From Onthophagus taurus (taxonomy: Eukaryota; Arthropoda; Insecta; Coleoptera; Scarabaeidae), in contig NC_091966.1 in the NCBI RefSeq assembly GCF_036711975.1, forward strand, positions 41,361,501 to 41,425,500: a stretch of DNA of 64,000 nucleotides, written 5' to 3'. The notes beneath the pieces are model-generated. The model saw nothing but the letters and a program-made list of their open reading frames with translations, did not search any database and was not told where the DNA came from. Below are positions 24,901 through 36,660 of the stretch, in pieces. The translations under genes were made by a program, and so were the position numbers. The first letter of the stretch is position 1. The number at the start of each line of letters is the position of its first letter.

Positions 24901-27900
24901 AGTTAGCCTATTCGGACATCGAATTTGAACCACCCTGTACAATAAATATTAATATCGGTTACATAAGAAAATTTTCGAGAAAAATTAATTTAAAGTTTTA
25001 TTATTTCTCATTTACTTGATATAAAAAATAGCAGTAGCAGTGCGTAACCATGGCAACCAATTGTTTTGATTTGACATTTCGAAGTGTCAAAATTCAATTT
25101 GAATTGAATTATTTATTTAAATTACTTATTATTACTATTGTACTTGAGATACAAAAGTAGCAATAGCTTGTTGTATCAAACGCATCAAAAGAAAAAAAAA
25201 CGCAAACAGAAAATAAGATATCAAAAATTAAACGTTTAAAATAATCTCATTAACGCACAATAAACTATTTCAAATCGAATTTTGACACTTGGAAATTTTA
25301 AATTGGTTGCCATGGTTACGCACGGCTACTACTATTTTTTATATCATTTTAAAGAAACTTTAAATTAATTTTTCTCGAAAATTTTCTCATGTAACCGATA
25401 TTAATATTTATTGTACATAATTCAGAAAAAAAATCCTCTTTCAAATTCCGATATAAAAAATGAGGTGTTCCATTTAAAAAAAAAACTTCGATGACGTCAT
25501 AACTCGTTTAAAAATGGCAAAAAAAATTTAAAATATACACCAAAAAATTGCAAAAAAATTAAATCTTTAGACCCTTCAGCGATTTTTTCATAAATTGTTT
25601 ATAATAATTTTATCGAATTTATCCGTTACTTTTGAAACGCACTGTATTATTATACGAGCATATACGAAATTTCAAAAACGTCAATTTTTAGGACTTTCTA
25701 GAGATTTGACATTAAAAAAACGTTAACAAATTCCTTTTTCTGTATGATTTAAGCATAAATTAATTAATTTTCGTAAAAAAATACATGACGTTTCATAAAA
25801 CTGACATTTAATTTTGACAAATTGTTGTGAAGTTGGTTACAGTTGGTAACATTGAATTTGTGTCACATTGACGTTTAAACTTTATTCAAAAATTTATTTA
25901 AAAAAATAAATTTATGGAATCAATTGCAATAGTAGTCGTGGATAATGTAATATCATTAGTATTATACAGGGTGTATCAGGTATGAGTAGAACAAATTTGA
26001 GGGGTTATAGGTCTCCTCTTTCTGAATAAAAAATTCTTATAACACAATATCCCATTCTTTATTCTGCTTAAAATATGATACGATAAAGTTATTAATAATA
26101 ACATAAGGTTCATAAGTTTGAGTACTATCGGTTAATGAATTATACTAAGTAGACTTTGCTTTGCAATTTGTTTTTAGTTTTATAATTTTGTTGTTTTTAA
26201 TACAATAAGCAAGTTTGTTTATTAAAACCTAAATTTTTGTAAATTTTTACATTAAAGAGTGATAAAACAGAAGTGATAAATTTATTTGTATAAAGTAAAC
26301 AATCTCTAAAAAAATATCTCAAAAATTACTTTTATGTGTCAAATTAAAGCTATACAGGAGGATGTCTCACTTAACTGGTTCGTTAGAACTTTTTCAGGTT
26401 CCACTATTCGTAGATATTTGAATTTTTGGTAGCATGGGTTGTTCATTCGGAACTTTAGAACTAAAATATTTTCAAGATGGGCGCCACTATTTTAAATGGA
26501 ATGCTATAGTTTTTATTACACCGTTTAATTGTGGGTGAAAAAATAGGTTGACTTTGATAAAAGTAAATAATAAATGTAATTAAAATCAAATATCGGCGTT
26601 GGAATAATTTACCATGATGTTCAATGACGTCGTCAAATGTAACTAATGACAACAATAATACAAACATGGACCAAAAACTATCAAAATTCCATAGCTTTCT
26701 AATAAAAAAACCTGCATTTCGTGCATGTTTTAATAAATTGCGCAATATGAGGCAAACTACGATAAATAGGTATGGGAATGTTTATAGATAATTTATAGAG
26801 AATTGAATTCTCTTCCTGATAGGCTAATAAAATATGGGGCGTTCCATTTAAAATTTTCGACTTTCTCCCCATTGAATATGGAGAAACGATAATACAATTT
26901 TTGACCACCTGTATAAGATACTCTGATACAATATATGACAATCTATTTGAGAGCATATGAAGAGTAAACGTGCCAATTTAGAGCTTTTTTTGAATGAACG
27001 TTGGCTGAGATATAGGGTTTTAAAGAGCATGGTGAAATTTGCCAAAAAAACCTTAAAATCAAAATAACTCGAAAACGAAAAAGGCTAGCTACCAATAACT
27101 TTTATAAAAGTCAACATATTTTTTAACGAACAATTAAAATGTGCAATAAAAACTATAAATAACTTTAAAATAACGAAGTTATGGTCTACTTCCGGTAGAC
27201 CGGAAGTGGCAGCCATCTTGAAAATATTTTAGATCGAAAGTTCCGACTGAACAACCCATACTATCAAAATTTGAAAACTGTACGAATACTGGAACCTAAA
27301 AAAGTTGTAACGAACCAGTTACTTGAGACACCCTGTATAGATAAGCAAAGCCTGCTTAGTATAATTCTTTATACAGCAGTACTTAAACATTCAAACCCTT
27401 AACTTTATCGTATCATAACTTAAGAATGGGACATTGTGTTATAAGAATTTTTATTCACAAAAAGGGGACCTATAACCCCTCAAATTTTTTCTACTCATAC
27501 CTGATGCACCCTATATCCTGTATAGTATTATCCTTGTTTATAGATATACATAGTTATCCAAAGAATTTAGTTCGTGGTCGTGATGCCTAGATGGCAGGGT
27601 GACTTATGTGTCGCCATTCATAAAAATTTAAATTTTACTATACGCGCCCTAACGTATTACTACGAAAAACGTAAAATAAATTGCATATATTTCAGTATTT
27701 CTTGCAGAGAAAAATCGATAATGTGTCCTTCAAGAATAATACCGAATTGTTGAGACTATTCGTCGGTAGGTACCGATTTGTAGACGCCAAATTTTTTAAG
27801 TAGGTGTATGAACTGGTTTTATAAGAGGACACCAACCGCGTTGAATCTTTTTAAGAAGTTTGTTTAAAAGACTATATTTAATATGCTGAGTAATTCATTG

Positions 27901-30900
27901 AAATTGAGACTACCTAATAATAACTCATAAAACATCCATTTTATCAAAAAAGTTTCATAAAACTTTCATCGTATAAAGGGGGAAAGTATTTTGAACGATT
28001 TTTATTGCATTTTAGAAGCGCCATCAATATTTTTCATTTGTTAAGTATGCTTTTCTAAAGCTCTTAGACGATCAATATTGACAACACCTTAGCATATTGA
28101 TAATAATATTGATAGTGTAAGGTAAAAAATTTTAGTGACGGTAAATATTGATGGAGAATTGATAAAAATTCGGATTTTTTGATTTTCGGGCGTCAATATT
28201 GATAATTGGAGGGGATATTGACAATACTATTGACCGTGTAGGGTTGGCGCCAATATTTCTATCAATACTCAAAATTAAATACCTACTTTTATTTAATTAT
28301 AACAATAACAAAACATGTCTCAACACATCAACACACTGAAAAACATATGTTATTTTACCCTTTAAAGGGCAAATTATTTTTTCGTTTTTAGAAACGATTT
28401 AGTTGTGGTAATGCAGCTATTTGACCTTATTGATAAGTGATCTCTATAGAAGCCACTAACCGTTAAAGGGTTAACCCAGATGATTTGAAAACAGGTTTAA
28501 TTCTTATTTTCTACATTACACTCAGTTCAGTTCAAGTCGTGTGCCTGTGAATAAGTGGTGAAAATGACCGCCCCATTAACTGACATTATTGACGTTCAAG
28601 ACGATGAAGATACTGTTGGTTCATCTAGTTCATTCAGTTGGTCTTGTAGAACATATATAAAGGTTTGACAGGTTTCTATTACAGCCTTGCTCATAGTTGC
28701 TGGGGACATTATAACAGAAAACTTCAAGTCTTCAAAATTTCTTTCTGTGGCCAAGTACCTCAGGGTTAAGGCTAATCTTTCCCTAACACTTGTACTTTCT
28801 CTCATATTGCGATCCTGCCTTTTCAAAAATGGTTCAACCATCTGTAACAGTTTGTTAAAGGAACTTCCATCCATTCAAAAGTAGTAAGTAATTTATAATT
28901 TGCAATTATAAGTAGTTAGCAGGATTTGCCATGTATTTTGTTATTATGTATTCATGATTTTCATTATGTTCAGTCAACACAATAAAGTCACCTTAAAAAA
29001 GTTCATTAATATACAGGCTGTTTCTAAATTAATGCGAAAGATTTCAAGGAGTGATTTTTCAGCAAAAATTAAGGACAGTCTTTCATATAAGTTTTTGTTC
29101 AAAACCTCTTCCCCACCGAGTTACAGTACTCTAACGTTAGGGGAAAAAATTGTTTTTATTTAATAAATCCACTATGGAAGAATTTAGAAGATTGAAATTT
29201 GACAGATAACTGTTAATAAAATGACACTTTTTGACGATTTTTATAACCCGAAAATGTTATTACAAGATGTATTTAAAAACTTGATTTAAATAGTGGAATT
29301 CAATACGCAACTTTTAGTCTCTTGACATTTTCTCCTAAAATTGTTAGTTTGATCACCAAAAAATAAAATAATATACAGGCTCAAGTGAATTAATTCAGAA
29401 ATTGGTTATAATTAGTCAAAGAAATGAAGTTATGTCAAATTAACAATGAAGAAAGATATTAACAAGAAAGTTGCAGATTTTCCCTTAATTTTAGAGGGCT
29501 ATAACTTGGAGGGGAAGGGGTTTTGAACAAAAAGTTATATGAAAAACACCCCGTAATTTTCGCTGAAAAATCATCCCTTGAAATCTTTCACATCAATTTA
29601 GAAACACTCGTTAATAAAATCAGAAATAGGTACATACTTCGTTTTTATTTATTTAATTGATTCTAATTAATATTTCTTAATTTTCGTATTTGTATTTTAA
29701 CCAAAGAATTCTCAACGACGAAATAATAAAGAACGAATTTGTTTACGTGAAATCGTTTATCCAAACTCGAGTAGTTGCAAAAAAACTTTGTTTATACTAC
29801 ATACTCCACGTCTAGAATTAATACGTCTGCAATAGGACGAACAAAAATCAAAACTCACCATTTAATTAGCAAGGCAATTTTTGGTTCTCTGTTATAAAAA
29901 AAGGACAGATTTTTTTTTTATATTTAGATGTAATGTTTAATGTAATTAAATATTTTATATGTTAAACAATTTCGTGTTCAATTACATAAGTTCACTTAAT
30001 CTTTTATTCTGAGTATGCAACTTCTACTACAAGTTGGATTTCCAATTTTATTCAATTCATTCATAAATGATGTTTTTCTCGTTTGCCGTTAGAGGCAGCA
30101 CGAGCTAGAGCAACCCAACTCGACCGGTTGGATAACTATGTATATCTATAAACAAGGGTATTATACAGGATGTCTCAGCGAGACCAGTCATTAGACGTTT
30201 CCGGGGTCTGGGCAAAATAAAAATTTGAGAATTTAGACATTTCTATAAACATTATTTACGTTATTAATATCCATTTTAATTGGTTTTAGACTCACAAGCA
30301 TCAAACAACGTAAATCAGACTTTGACGTTTGTCAATAAGTCATTAAACATTTGTTTTCCATGGCACACTAGGTTGATATCGATATATAGAGAATTTTTCA
30401 AAAAACCCTAATTATTTCCCAAACTATTAATGTTAGGTATAGGAGATATGGAGTATAAAAGATGTAAAATGAGACGCCAAAGACGACTAAGTAATAAAAT
30501 ATGGGGGGTGTCATTTAAAAAAATGAAGTTATGGTACTTCAAAGTTAACCTGCCATAGTAAAATGACCAAACGATTTAGACAGCCGTTCTCGGCACCAAA
30601 ACATACTCCAGCATGTTGCTTAAGCATGTTCTGAATCCTAAATTGGTATCTCAAAAATCTAGTGTTCTCTGATTTTTTGAACAAATGTCTGCTGGAGCTG
30701 ATTTTTCTAAAAAGATTCGAATAACTCGAGAACGGCTGAATCAAATTGCAAAAAATAAAGTTATTATTAAGCCTTGGAAGCAGATAAATCCAAAGTTGTA
30801 AAAATATACAGGATGTTCAATTTAAAAAAATAAAGTTGGTGGCGATTTCCGGTATAACCGGAAGTGTTAGAAGTCTGAAAATATTAATCGAAGAGAGCGC

Positions 30901-33900
30901 AATTGATAATACTTAACCCTGTATGCTCGTATAATAATATACTATAATGTGTAGTGTTTTAAAATTAAGTTGCATAATAAGAAGATACTTAATGAATTGT
31001 TGAAAATTTTCGTCATACTTGTACTACTTAGCTTTGAAACATCACATACCCCCAAATTAAAACTTACTCAATTTTCTAAGAATTCCATCAACTGTAACAT
31101 TAGAAGGCGCAACAACCAAAATTTTGATGTCAGGTTTAAGCCGGACTAAAGTTTCAATTATGTGCTGGATAACAGTGGTCTTTCCAGTTCCAGGAGGACC
31201 CTGAATCATGTAAAGACCAGGACTATTTCCGATACATAAAGTGCACGCTTCTTGTACAGCGAGCATTTGCTTTTCAGATAATCCCTAAAAAATACAAATT
31301 TAAAACAATAAAATCTTTTAAACAATAAATCAAACCTTTGCTTTAAGAACAATTTCTTCGTTTCGTTTAACAACAAAACTTTCCATTATTGGACTAAGAA
31401 GTAATTTAAAAACTTGCGAATTTTCCAATAACATTAAAGCATTGCATTCCCGCAAAATAGATGTTACATTCGTAATAATCATAGCATCTGCGGATTTGGC
31501 TAAAAGAATTTCTTCGGGGAATGGTTTTATAATAAGATTGATATCGAATTGTGATGAAATCTCATTCGTACAAACAGTTGATTTTAAATGCCGTTTTTTA
31601 CATGAAACTACATAAGCAAATAAACATTTTAAGGCGGTTTGTTTGGTGGTGTTGTGAGGTTTAACTCCTAAATGCGTCATAATAATATCGCCTTCTTTAG
31701 GAAAATCTTTCTGTTCACGACCGTTTAAATATCCTAAAAAATTAAATTGAATCAAATTGCTTAAAATAACACTTCATTTTTACCTATACAACGTAAAGTT
31801 TGGTAACGATCGTGTTTAGTTACATCGTTAATATTCGTAACAAATCTTTTACTCCTAAAAGTAAAAAAATAAAATTAAAATATTTTTTCTTCTTAATTTT
31901 TTACCTAAATTTCGTTGCATTCATTGTGTATCCACTACATAAATGATCCCATAACTCCAACATAATGAACGGTTTAACAACGTTGCAATAATCTTTGTAG
32001 GTATTGAAAAGCGTGCACATTTTTACGATGTTATTTTTAATAATTGGTGGAGGTTTTTGTACTATTTTGCACTCCTCTAACCAATCTACATTCCAACAAA
32101 GGAGTGCTAAAACCATGTGGAACGAAGGTTTATTAATAATTGAATGTAAATTCCGACGTTGATAATTTGTTGATTCGCTTATAACGGGATGATTTCCTTT
32201 AGAAATTGTTGGTAAGTCATTAATCGTTGAATTATTTCTTTGATTTAATCGAGGATCTTTCGGGCGCTCGTTGAAGTTTGTTAATTGAATCGAGTTCTCT
32301 TTCATCGAATCGTTATAAATTTTCGTGGATTTATTGCATAAATTATTTTGTGGAGTTTTAATATTATTATTATTTTTGGGGTAAATAAAATTTCTTGCTC
32401 CATCTTTTAACAATGCAAGGTAAGAGTCTTTAGGAACATCACCCCATGATGTTATTGTAGAATTTCTTGTAGGTTTAAATGAATTTAAATTCGAAGTTGA
32501 TGGAGTTGGATTTTCAAGATTACGGAATGAAATTTTTTTGGGAATTCTTACTATCTCACTGGGTTCTTTGAATTCACCATTTTTATGGGAACCTATAAAA
32601 AGAAGATTATTACTCCTATTTATTAATACATACAGTAAAACCTTGATATAACCGATTAATATGGAGGGAAAGGGAGTGTTCATTATAGACAAAAGACCGT
32701 TATATATACATCAGCGCTGAATAACAATTTAAACTAAAAATACCATCCTTGATTTACACATCATATGAACCAGTGTCCCGCAAAGTGTGTGACACTGGTG
32801 TAAGGTGTATTATGAGATGAGAGCAGCCTTATCAAAGATTGCTCCAAATTTTGATCAGTTATGCTCAATTAAGCAAGCTCATATATCTTATTTAGGGCAC
32901 GGAACTTTTGTAACAAAACGATACGATTTCCCCCCTCCACTCGTTCTCAGCAGAAAATTTCATACAAAAGTTGTTCTAAATTAAATTCTAAAACAATTTT
33001 CTCAATAAAAAATATATAAAAATATATATATAAAAAATTTTTTGAGGTTATGTTCTTAATTATTGATTAGAAAAATTGTTATTTTGAGGTTATTTCCTTA
33101 ATTATTGATTAAATCAAAAAAAATTGTTGATAAAGTTTGTTTAGAATTGTTTCAGGAACAATTTTTGTTAACACGATTTTTTTCTAACTTGAAATTTTAA
33201 TTTCCCTCTGAATAGTACGCTATCAAAATTAATTATCTCGATAATTATTGTTTTTATCAAAAAATGTTTTAAATAAAATTTGTTTCAATTTCGATTTTGA
33301 ATCAATTATCTTAATAAAAAGATTTTACATCTCTATTAATTAAGCATCTAAACGTAATTATGTGTAAAAATGGAAAAATTATTATTTTGAGGTTATATCC
33401 TTAATTATTGATTAAATCAAAAAAAATTGTTGACACAGTTTGTTTAGAATTGTTTCAGGAACAATTTTTGTTAACACAATTTTTTTCTGACTTGAAATTT
33501 TAATTTCCCACTGAACAGTATGCTACAAAAATTAATATTTTTGAGGTTATATCCTTATTGTTGATTTAATCAAAAAAAGTTGTTAACAAAATTTGTTTAG
33601 AATTACTTCAGGAACAGTGTTTGTTAATACAATTTTTTGCTAACTTCAAATTTTAATTTCCCTCTGAATAGTATGCAATCAAAATTATCTCGATAATTAT
33701 TGTTTTTATCAAAAAATGTTTTAAATAAAATTTGTTTCAATTTCGATTTTGAATCAATTATGTTAATAAAAAAATTTTACATCTCTATTAATTAAGCATC
33801 TAAGTGTAATTATGTGTAAAAACGGAAAAATTATTATTTTGAGGTTATCTCCTCAATTATTGATTAAATCAAAAAAAAATTGTTGACAAAATTTGTTTAG

Positions 33901-36660
33901 AATTGTTTCAGGAACAATTTTTGTTAACACAATTTTTTTCTAAGTTGAAATTTTAATTTCCCACTGAACAGTATACTACAAAAATTATTATTTTTGAGGT
34001 TATATCCATATTGTTAATTTAATCAAAACATGTTGTTAACAAAACTTATTTAGAATTACTTCAGGAACAGTGTTTGTTAATACAATTTTTTGCTAACTTG
34101 AAATTTTAATTTCCCTCTGAATAGTATGCTATCAAAATTAATTATCTCGATAATTATTGTTTTTATCAAAAAATATTTTAAATAAAATTTGTTTCAATTT
34201 CGATTTTGAATCAATTATCTTAATAAAAAATTTTTACATCTTTATTAATTAAGCATCTACGTGTAATTATGAATAAATACGGAAAAATTATTATTTTAAG
34301 GTTACCTCCTTAATTATTAATTAAATGAAAAAAAATTGTTGACAAAGTTTGTTTAGAATTGTTTCAGGAACAATTTTTGTTAACACAATTTTTTTCTAAC
34401 TTGAAATTTTAATTTCCCACTGAACAGTATACTACAAAAATTAATATTTTTGAGGTTATATCCTTATTGTTGATTTAATCAAAAAATGTTGTTAACAAAA
34501 TTTGTTTAGAATTACTTCAGGAACAGTGTTTGTTAATACAATTTTTTGCTAACTTGAAATTTTAATTTCCCTCTGAATAGTATGCTATCAAAATTAATTA
34601 TCTCAATAATTATTGTTTTTATCAAAAAATGTTTTAAATAAAATTTGTTTCAATTTCGATTTTGAATCAATTATCTTAATAAAAAATTTTTACATCTCTA
34701 TTAATTAAGCATCTACGCGATATCTCTTACGGTTTCAGAGATACAGCGTGTTTTTCAAAAAAGTGTATTTTCGAAAAGTCATCATAACTTTTTTCTTATT
34801 AATAAATCTTCATTTTTGTGAAAACATTTCCAAAGCAACTTTTTATGTAGAATTCGATGGAATAAGTTAGCTTTCCCTCAAAGCAATATTTTAGTGGTTA
34901 TTGATGTTATTTTGCAAATTCGACGTGAGCATAAAATTTCCTTTCCAAAAATAAAGCACACTTGATATTTCGTTCAAGTTTAAAACTTATATGTGCAGAT
35001 TTTGAAAAAGTAGGCTTTGGAACAAGAATAAATATATGGCAACAAATAGAATAGAGCAACATGGGAAATAATTCAAGTGGGATGCTATCTATGAGTGATA
35101 ACATTTATATTAAAATATGCGGATGTATTAAATAGATAATATTAATAGTATGATTTAAAAATATTTTATCTGTTATATCCAAAGTCTATTCTAACAAGAT
35201 CCGTTTTATCAAGGTTTTAATGTATTTCTATTTTATTACCATTACTTTGATTTGGATCCTTTGCAACTTCTTGTAATCCATTACTTAATTTATTTATATC
35301 TACACATTTAATTTTTCCATTTTTATGCTTATTATTCAAATTATCATCAACACTTTTCCTTCTTTTATTCTTCTCATTAACATCATTAATAAGAGACCTT
35401 ATCACATCATTCACTTTATCAACATCCATACTTTCTCTTCTTGTTTTAGAATTTTTATTTTCAACTTTTTGTTTTTTTGCTTTGTGATTAACATCAACAG
35501 ATTTCCTTCTTAGTTTCTCATTCACTTCAATAACTTTATCAACATCCATACTTTTTCTTCTCATTTTCCTTTTTTTATCTTCTTCATCATTTTGTTTCTT
35601 CCCTTTGTGATTAAGTTCAACACTTTTCCTTCTTCCTTTCTCATTCACTTCAATAACTTTATCAACATCCATACTTTTTCTTCTTGTTTTCCTATTTTTA
35701 TCTTCTTCATCTTTTTGTTTCTTTCCTTTGTGATTAACTTCAACACTTTTCCTTCTTTTTTTCTCATTCACTTCAATATGGGGTGAAGTAATGATGATTT
35801 TGGGATGTTTCATTGGTGTAATAAACGATCTATCAACAAATTTTCCATTTAATTGTATATCTTTATTCTTTTCATTTAAATTTTCTATTTCATTCGGTTT
35901 TTCATTAGAATCTCCTATTTGATTTTGATCACAAGGTTCTGCAACATTCTCATTAACATCTTCATCTATCTCAAGCTTAACAGAAACAATATTATCCATC
36001 ATTGCTTTTAACCCATCTAAATTATAAACATCTCCTTCACTTTCACAATCAGAAATTTCTATACACTCAACTGGTTCTGATTTAATTCTATCATTAAACG
36101 CCCTTTGAGAATATAATTCAAAATCATCATCATCATCAATATAAATCACTTCATCTTTATTTGAATATAATGGTGATGATTTGGCTTCATTATTTTGATT
36201 AACAGATGATTCACCTTCATCTATACCTTCAAGTATGTTTAAGAGTTGTTGACTAGTGTTGATTTCCATAGTTATTGGATGGCTTATAACTGTGTAACAA
36301 TAATGGTTTATGGTTTGATCACAAAGTGGATGTATAAAAAAGCCAAAATTTAACAAATCTTTGTCTGTTAATTTAGCAGTTTCCAAATTATCCAACCGAC
36401 GGCCGTTTAAATATGTTCCATTGAGGCTCTGAAAGTAATGAAATAAAATAACTTTTGAAAAAATACTAAGTATTTTATACCGCATGAGCCTTAATAAATA
36501 AATCATCCCCTACAGTTAAGATTTCTGCATGATTCCTCGAAATGGCGCTATTTCTACATTCGATGTCGTGGGATTTATGTCTTCCCACCGTTAAAACAGA
36601 TTTTTCAATTTTAATTTCAGTGTTGTTGCAAAGATTTCTCAAAGACCATGTTTGGGGCAT
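18986..36660 (-). CDS. SETX: FHA-domain senataxin/Sen1-like SF1B RNA/DNA helicase
   Basis: Exons, all joining in phase: 36660..36481, 36428..35240, 32592..31905, 31854..31784, 31733..31336, 31284..31068, 20183..19648, 19594..18986; about 1296 codons, C-terminus unresolved. Exons 1-2 encode an FHA domain (GRHKSHDIECRNSAISRNHAE, then SLNGTYLNGRR). Exon 2 has acidic stretches and imperfect repeats of about 43 residues with RRKS motifs. Exons 6-8 carry the Sen1/Upf1-type motor: GPPGTGKT (residues 871-878), DEASQ (about 1056), GDPKQLP (1081), QFRMHPE (1126), VDSFQGSEKD (1245) and ITRARR (1279). In known relatives this motor unwinds RNA:DNA hybrids and aids transcription termination. The FHA domain, which binds phosphothreonine in other proteins, suggests phospho-dependent recruitment (inference). 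It is shorter than human senataxin or yeast Sen1, lacking their long N-terminus. Head to head with the NCOA5-like gene. Confidence 0.9.
21286..23128 (+). pseudogene. Degenerate mariner-like transposase, deleted and split by a nested insertion
   Basis: It starts at the ATG at 21286 (MERYENYEKYDMLACYI), clearly related to the transposase at 4315-5373, and meets TAG after 33 codons. A large internal deletion removes the first catalytic region. The frame resumes at about 21530 with FQQDGAPVHNA and RSPDLSILDFFLWG, 41 residues between the two aspartates. At 21773-21774 a TA was used by the element at 21775-22960. The last part resumes after it (KIAVTDAFSHLQQ) and ends in TAA at 23126-23128. Not functional. 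Confidence 0.85.
21775..22960. mobile_element. Foldback element inserted in the transposase relic
   Basis: The ends CAGGGTGGTTCAGTTTTT and complement are flanked by TA (21773-21774, 22961-22962). The inverted repeats extend about 400 bp inward from each end (for example TTTCATCCCC-type blocks around 22030 and 22700), leaving a short unique core. No protein of its own. The 1186-bp size and TA target fit a non-autonomous Tc1/mariner-type element. Confidence 0.85.
23755..24937. mobile_element. Deleted copy of the 3.4-kb mariner-like family
   Basis: It begins CAGGTGGTTCAAATTGG right after the TA ending the previous element and ends GAACCACCCTG at 24937, then TA. It keeps the transposase start on the plus strand (ATG at about 24334, MDYENYEKFNMLECYI) and both long termini but no catalytic core. 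It closely resembles the element at 6150-7124. Confidence 0.85.
24940..25413. mobile_element. MITE with long inverted repeats
   Basis: The ends CAATAAATATTAATATCGG and complement are 474 bp apart, each beside TA (24938-24939 shared with the previous element; 25414-25415). Arms of about 180 bp pair imperfectly, including GTAACCATGGCAACCAATT near 25047 with its partner near 25303. No coding frame. Confidence 0.82.
25966..27513. mobile_element. TA-target element containing a further nested element
   Basis: The left end is CAGGGTGTATCAGGTATGAG; the right end (to about 27513) is its complement with two substitutions. Matching subterminal blocks (ATTCTTATAACACAAT near 26034; ATTGTGTTATAAGAATTTT near 27432) confirm the inverted repeats. 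No protein is recognised. It is interrupted at TA by the element at 26355-27334. Confidence 0.78.
26355..27334. mobile_element. Nested non-autonomous element
   Basis: It is flanked by TA (26353-26354, 27335-27336). The inverted termini contain TCTCACTTAACTGGTTCG at the left and CGAACCAGTTACTTGAGA at the right, and inner blocks such as AAATATTTTCAAGATGG near 26464 pair with CATCTTGAAAATATTTT near 27214. Overlapping minus-strand open frames at 26461-27045 are not convincing genes. Confidence 0.78.
28596..28874 (-). pseudogene. PIF/Harbinger (HARBI1-like) transposase fragment
   Basis: A 92-codon minus-strand frame contains FNKLLQMVEPFLKRQDRNMR, then RERLALTLRYLATERNFEDL and SPATMSKAVIETC. This is the pattern of the N-terminal/HTH part of Harbinger-type nucleases, with the conserved ERLALTLRYLATG-like block. 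The catalytic DDE region is absent on either side, so it is a truncated relic. Confidence 0.75.
29014..29610. mobile_element. MITE with long inverted repeats
   Basis: The left end CAGGCTGTTTCTAAATTAATG pairs with CATCAATTTAGAAACACTCG to 29610. Inner blocks also pair (GGAGTGATTTTTCAGC near 29049 with GCTGAAAAATCATCCC near 29560). A second possible insertion begins at TACAGGCTCAAGTG near 29374. No coding frame. Confidence 0.72.
30166..30921. mobile_element. Putative TA-flanked non-autonomous element
   Basis: CAGGATGTCTCAGCGAG follows TA at 30164-30165, and AACCCTG precedes TA at 30922-30923. Only the outermost bases match as inverted repeats, but the interior shares blocks (TTTCCGGTATAACCGGAAG-like) with 26355-27334, suggesting a related family. 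Confidence 0.5.
32633..35222. mobile_element. Pogo/Tigger-like element that expanded a helicase intron
   Basis: The termini CAGTAAAACCTTGATATAAC (32633) and the complement of CATTAAAACCTTGATAAAAC (35222) are inverted repeats of about 20 bp flanked by TA (32631-32632, 35223-35224), as in pogo-like Tc1/mariner elements. It has no intact transposase; the interior is mostly a tandem array (about 33.0-34.7 kb). Removing it leaves an intron of about 55 bp whose donor (AATG then GTAATA at 35239 downward) and acceptor (TTTTTATAG at 32593) join exons 2 and 3 in phase. Confidence 0.8.
33010..34725. repeat. Tandem repeat of about 455 bp inside the pogo-like element
   Basis: The anchor CAATTTCGATTTTGAATC recurs near 33288, 33739, 34195 and 34651, giving spacings of about 451-456 bp and roughly 3.7 copies. 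Each unit itself looks like two related halves (the GGAACAATTTTTGTTAACAC and GGAACAGTGTTTGTTAATAC versions). Confidence 0.85.

Larger units (their letters stand above)
20226..25644. mobile_element. Palindromic TA-target element split by three others
   Basis: The left arm (20226-20400) starts with CAGTGCGTTTCAAAAGTAAC; the right arm (25414-25644) ends with the complement. TA flanks both ends (20224-20225, 25645-25646). The arms are long imperfect inverted repeats, so the uninterrupted element would be about 0.4 kb with no protein: a foldback/MITE type. Its centre (GAATTATGTACATAATTC) has been cut at TA by later insertions now at 20401-25413. The left end lies only about 42 bp from the splice acceptor of the host gene. 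Confidence 0.82.
27525..30165. mobile_element. Larger decayed element with inverted ends and a Harbinger-like scrap
   Basis: The stretch GTTTATAGATATACATAG near 27537 has its complement near 30138, and weaker pairing continues inward. In between are a PIF/Harbinger transposase remnant (28596-28874), a cluster of TATTGA-type motifs (28060-28280), and a separate MITE (29014-29610). The superfamily of the outer element is uncertain; Harbinger is my guess from its content. Confidence 0.5.
20184..31067 (-). other. 10.9-kb intron of the helicase gene filled by nested elements
   Basis: The donor is ATTGA followed by GTAAGT (31067 downward); the acceptor is TGTTTAG at 20184. Splitting codon A/CA joins LRKL to TKDKKRED with the frame kept. 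Most other introns of the gene are 50-53 bp, so nearly all of this intron is inserted DNA: a short palindromic element split by three abutting TA-flanked elements (20.2-25.6 kb), and a further series at 25.9-30.9 kb. Confidence 0.88.

Noticed and set aside
35217..35239. Stop codon after the basic-repeat exon as the real end of an FHA-only gene
   Set aside because: A donor at 35239 joins in phase to the acceptor at 32593, and the stop falls in the roughly 55-bp ancestral intron beside the inserted element.
35325..35786. Plus-strand frames opposite the basic repeats of the helicase
   Set aside because: Shadows of the K/R-rich minus-strand exon; F/S-rich composition follows from the complement.
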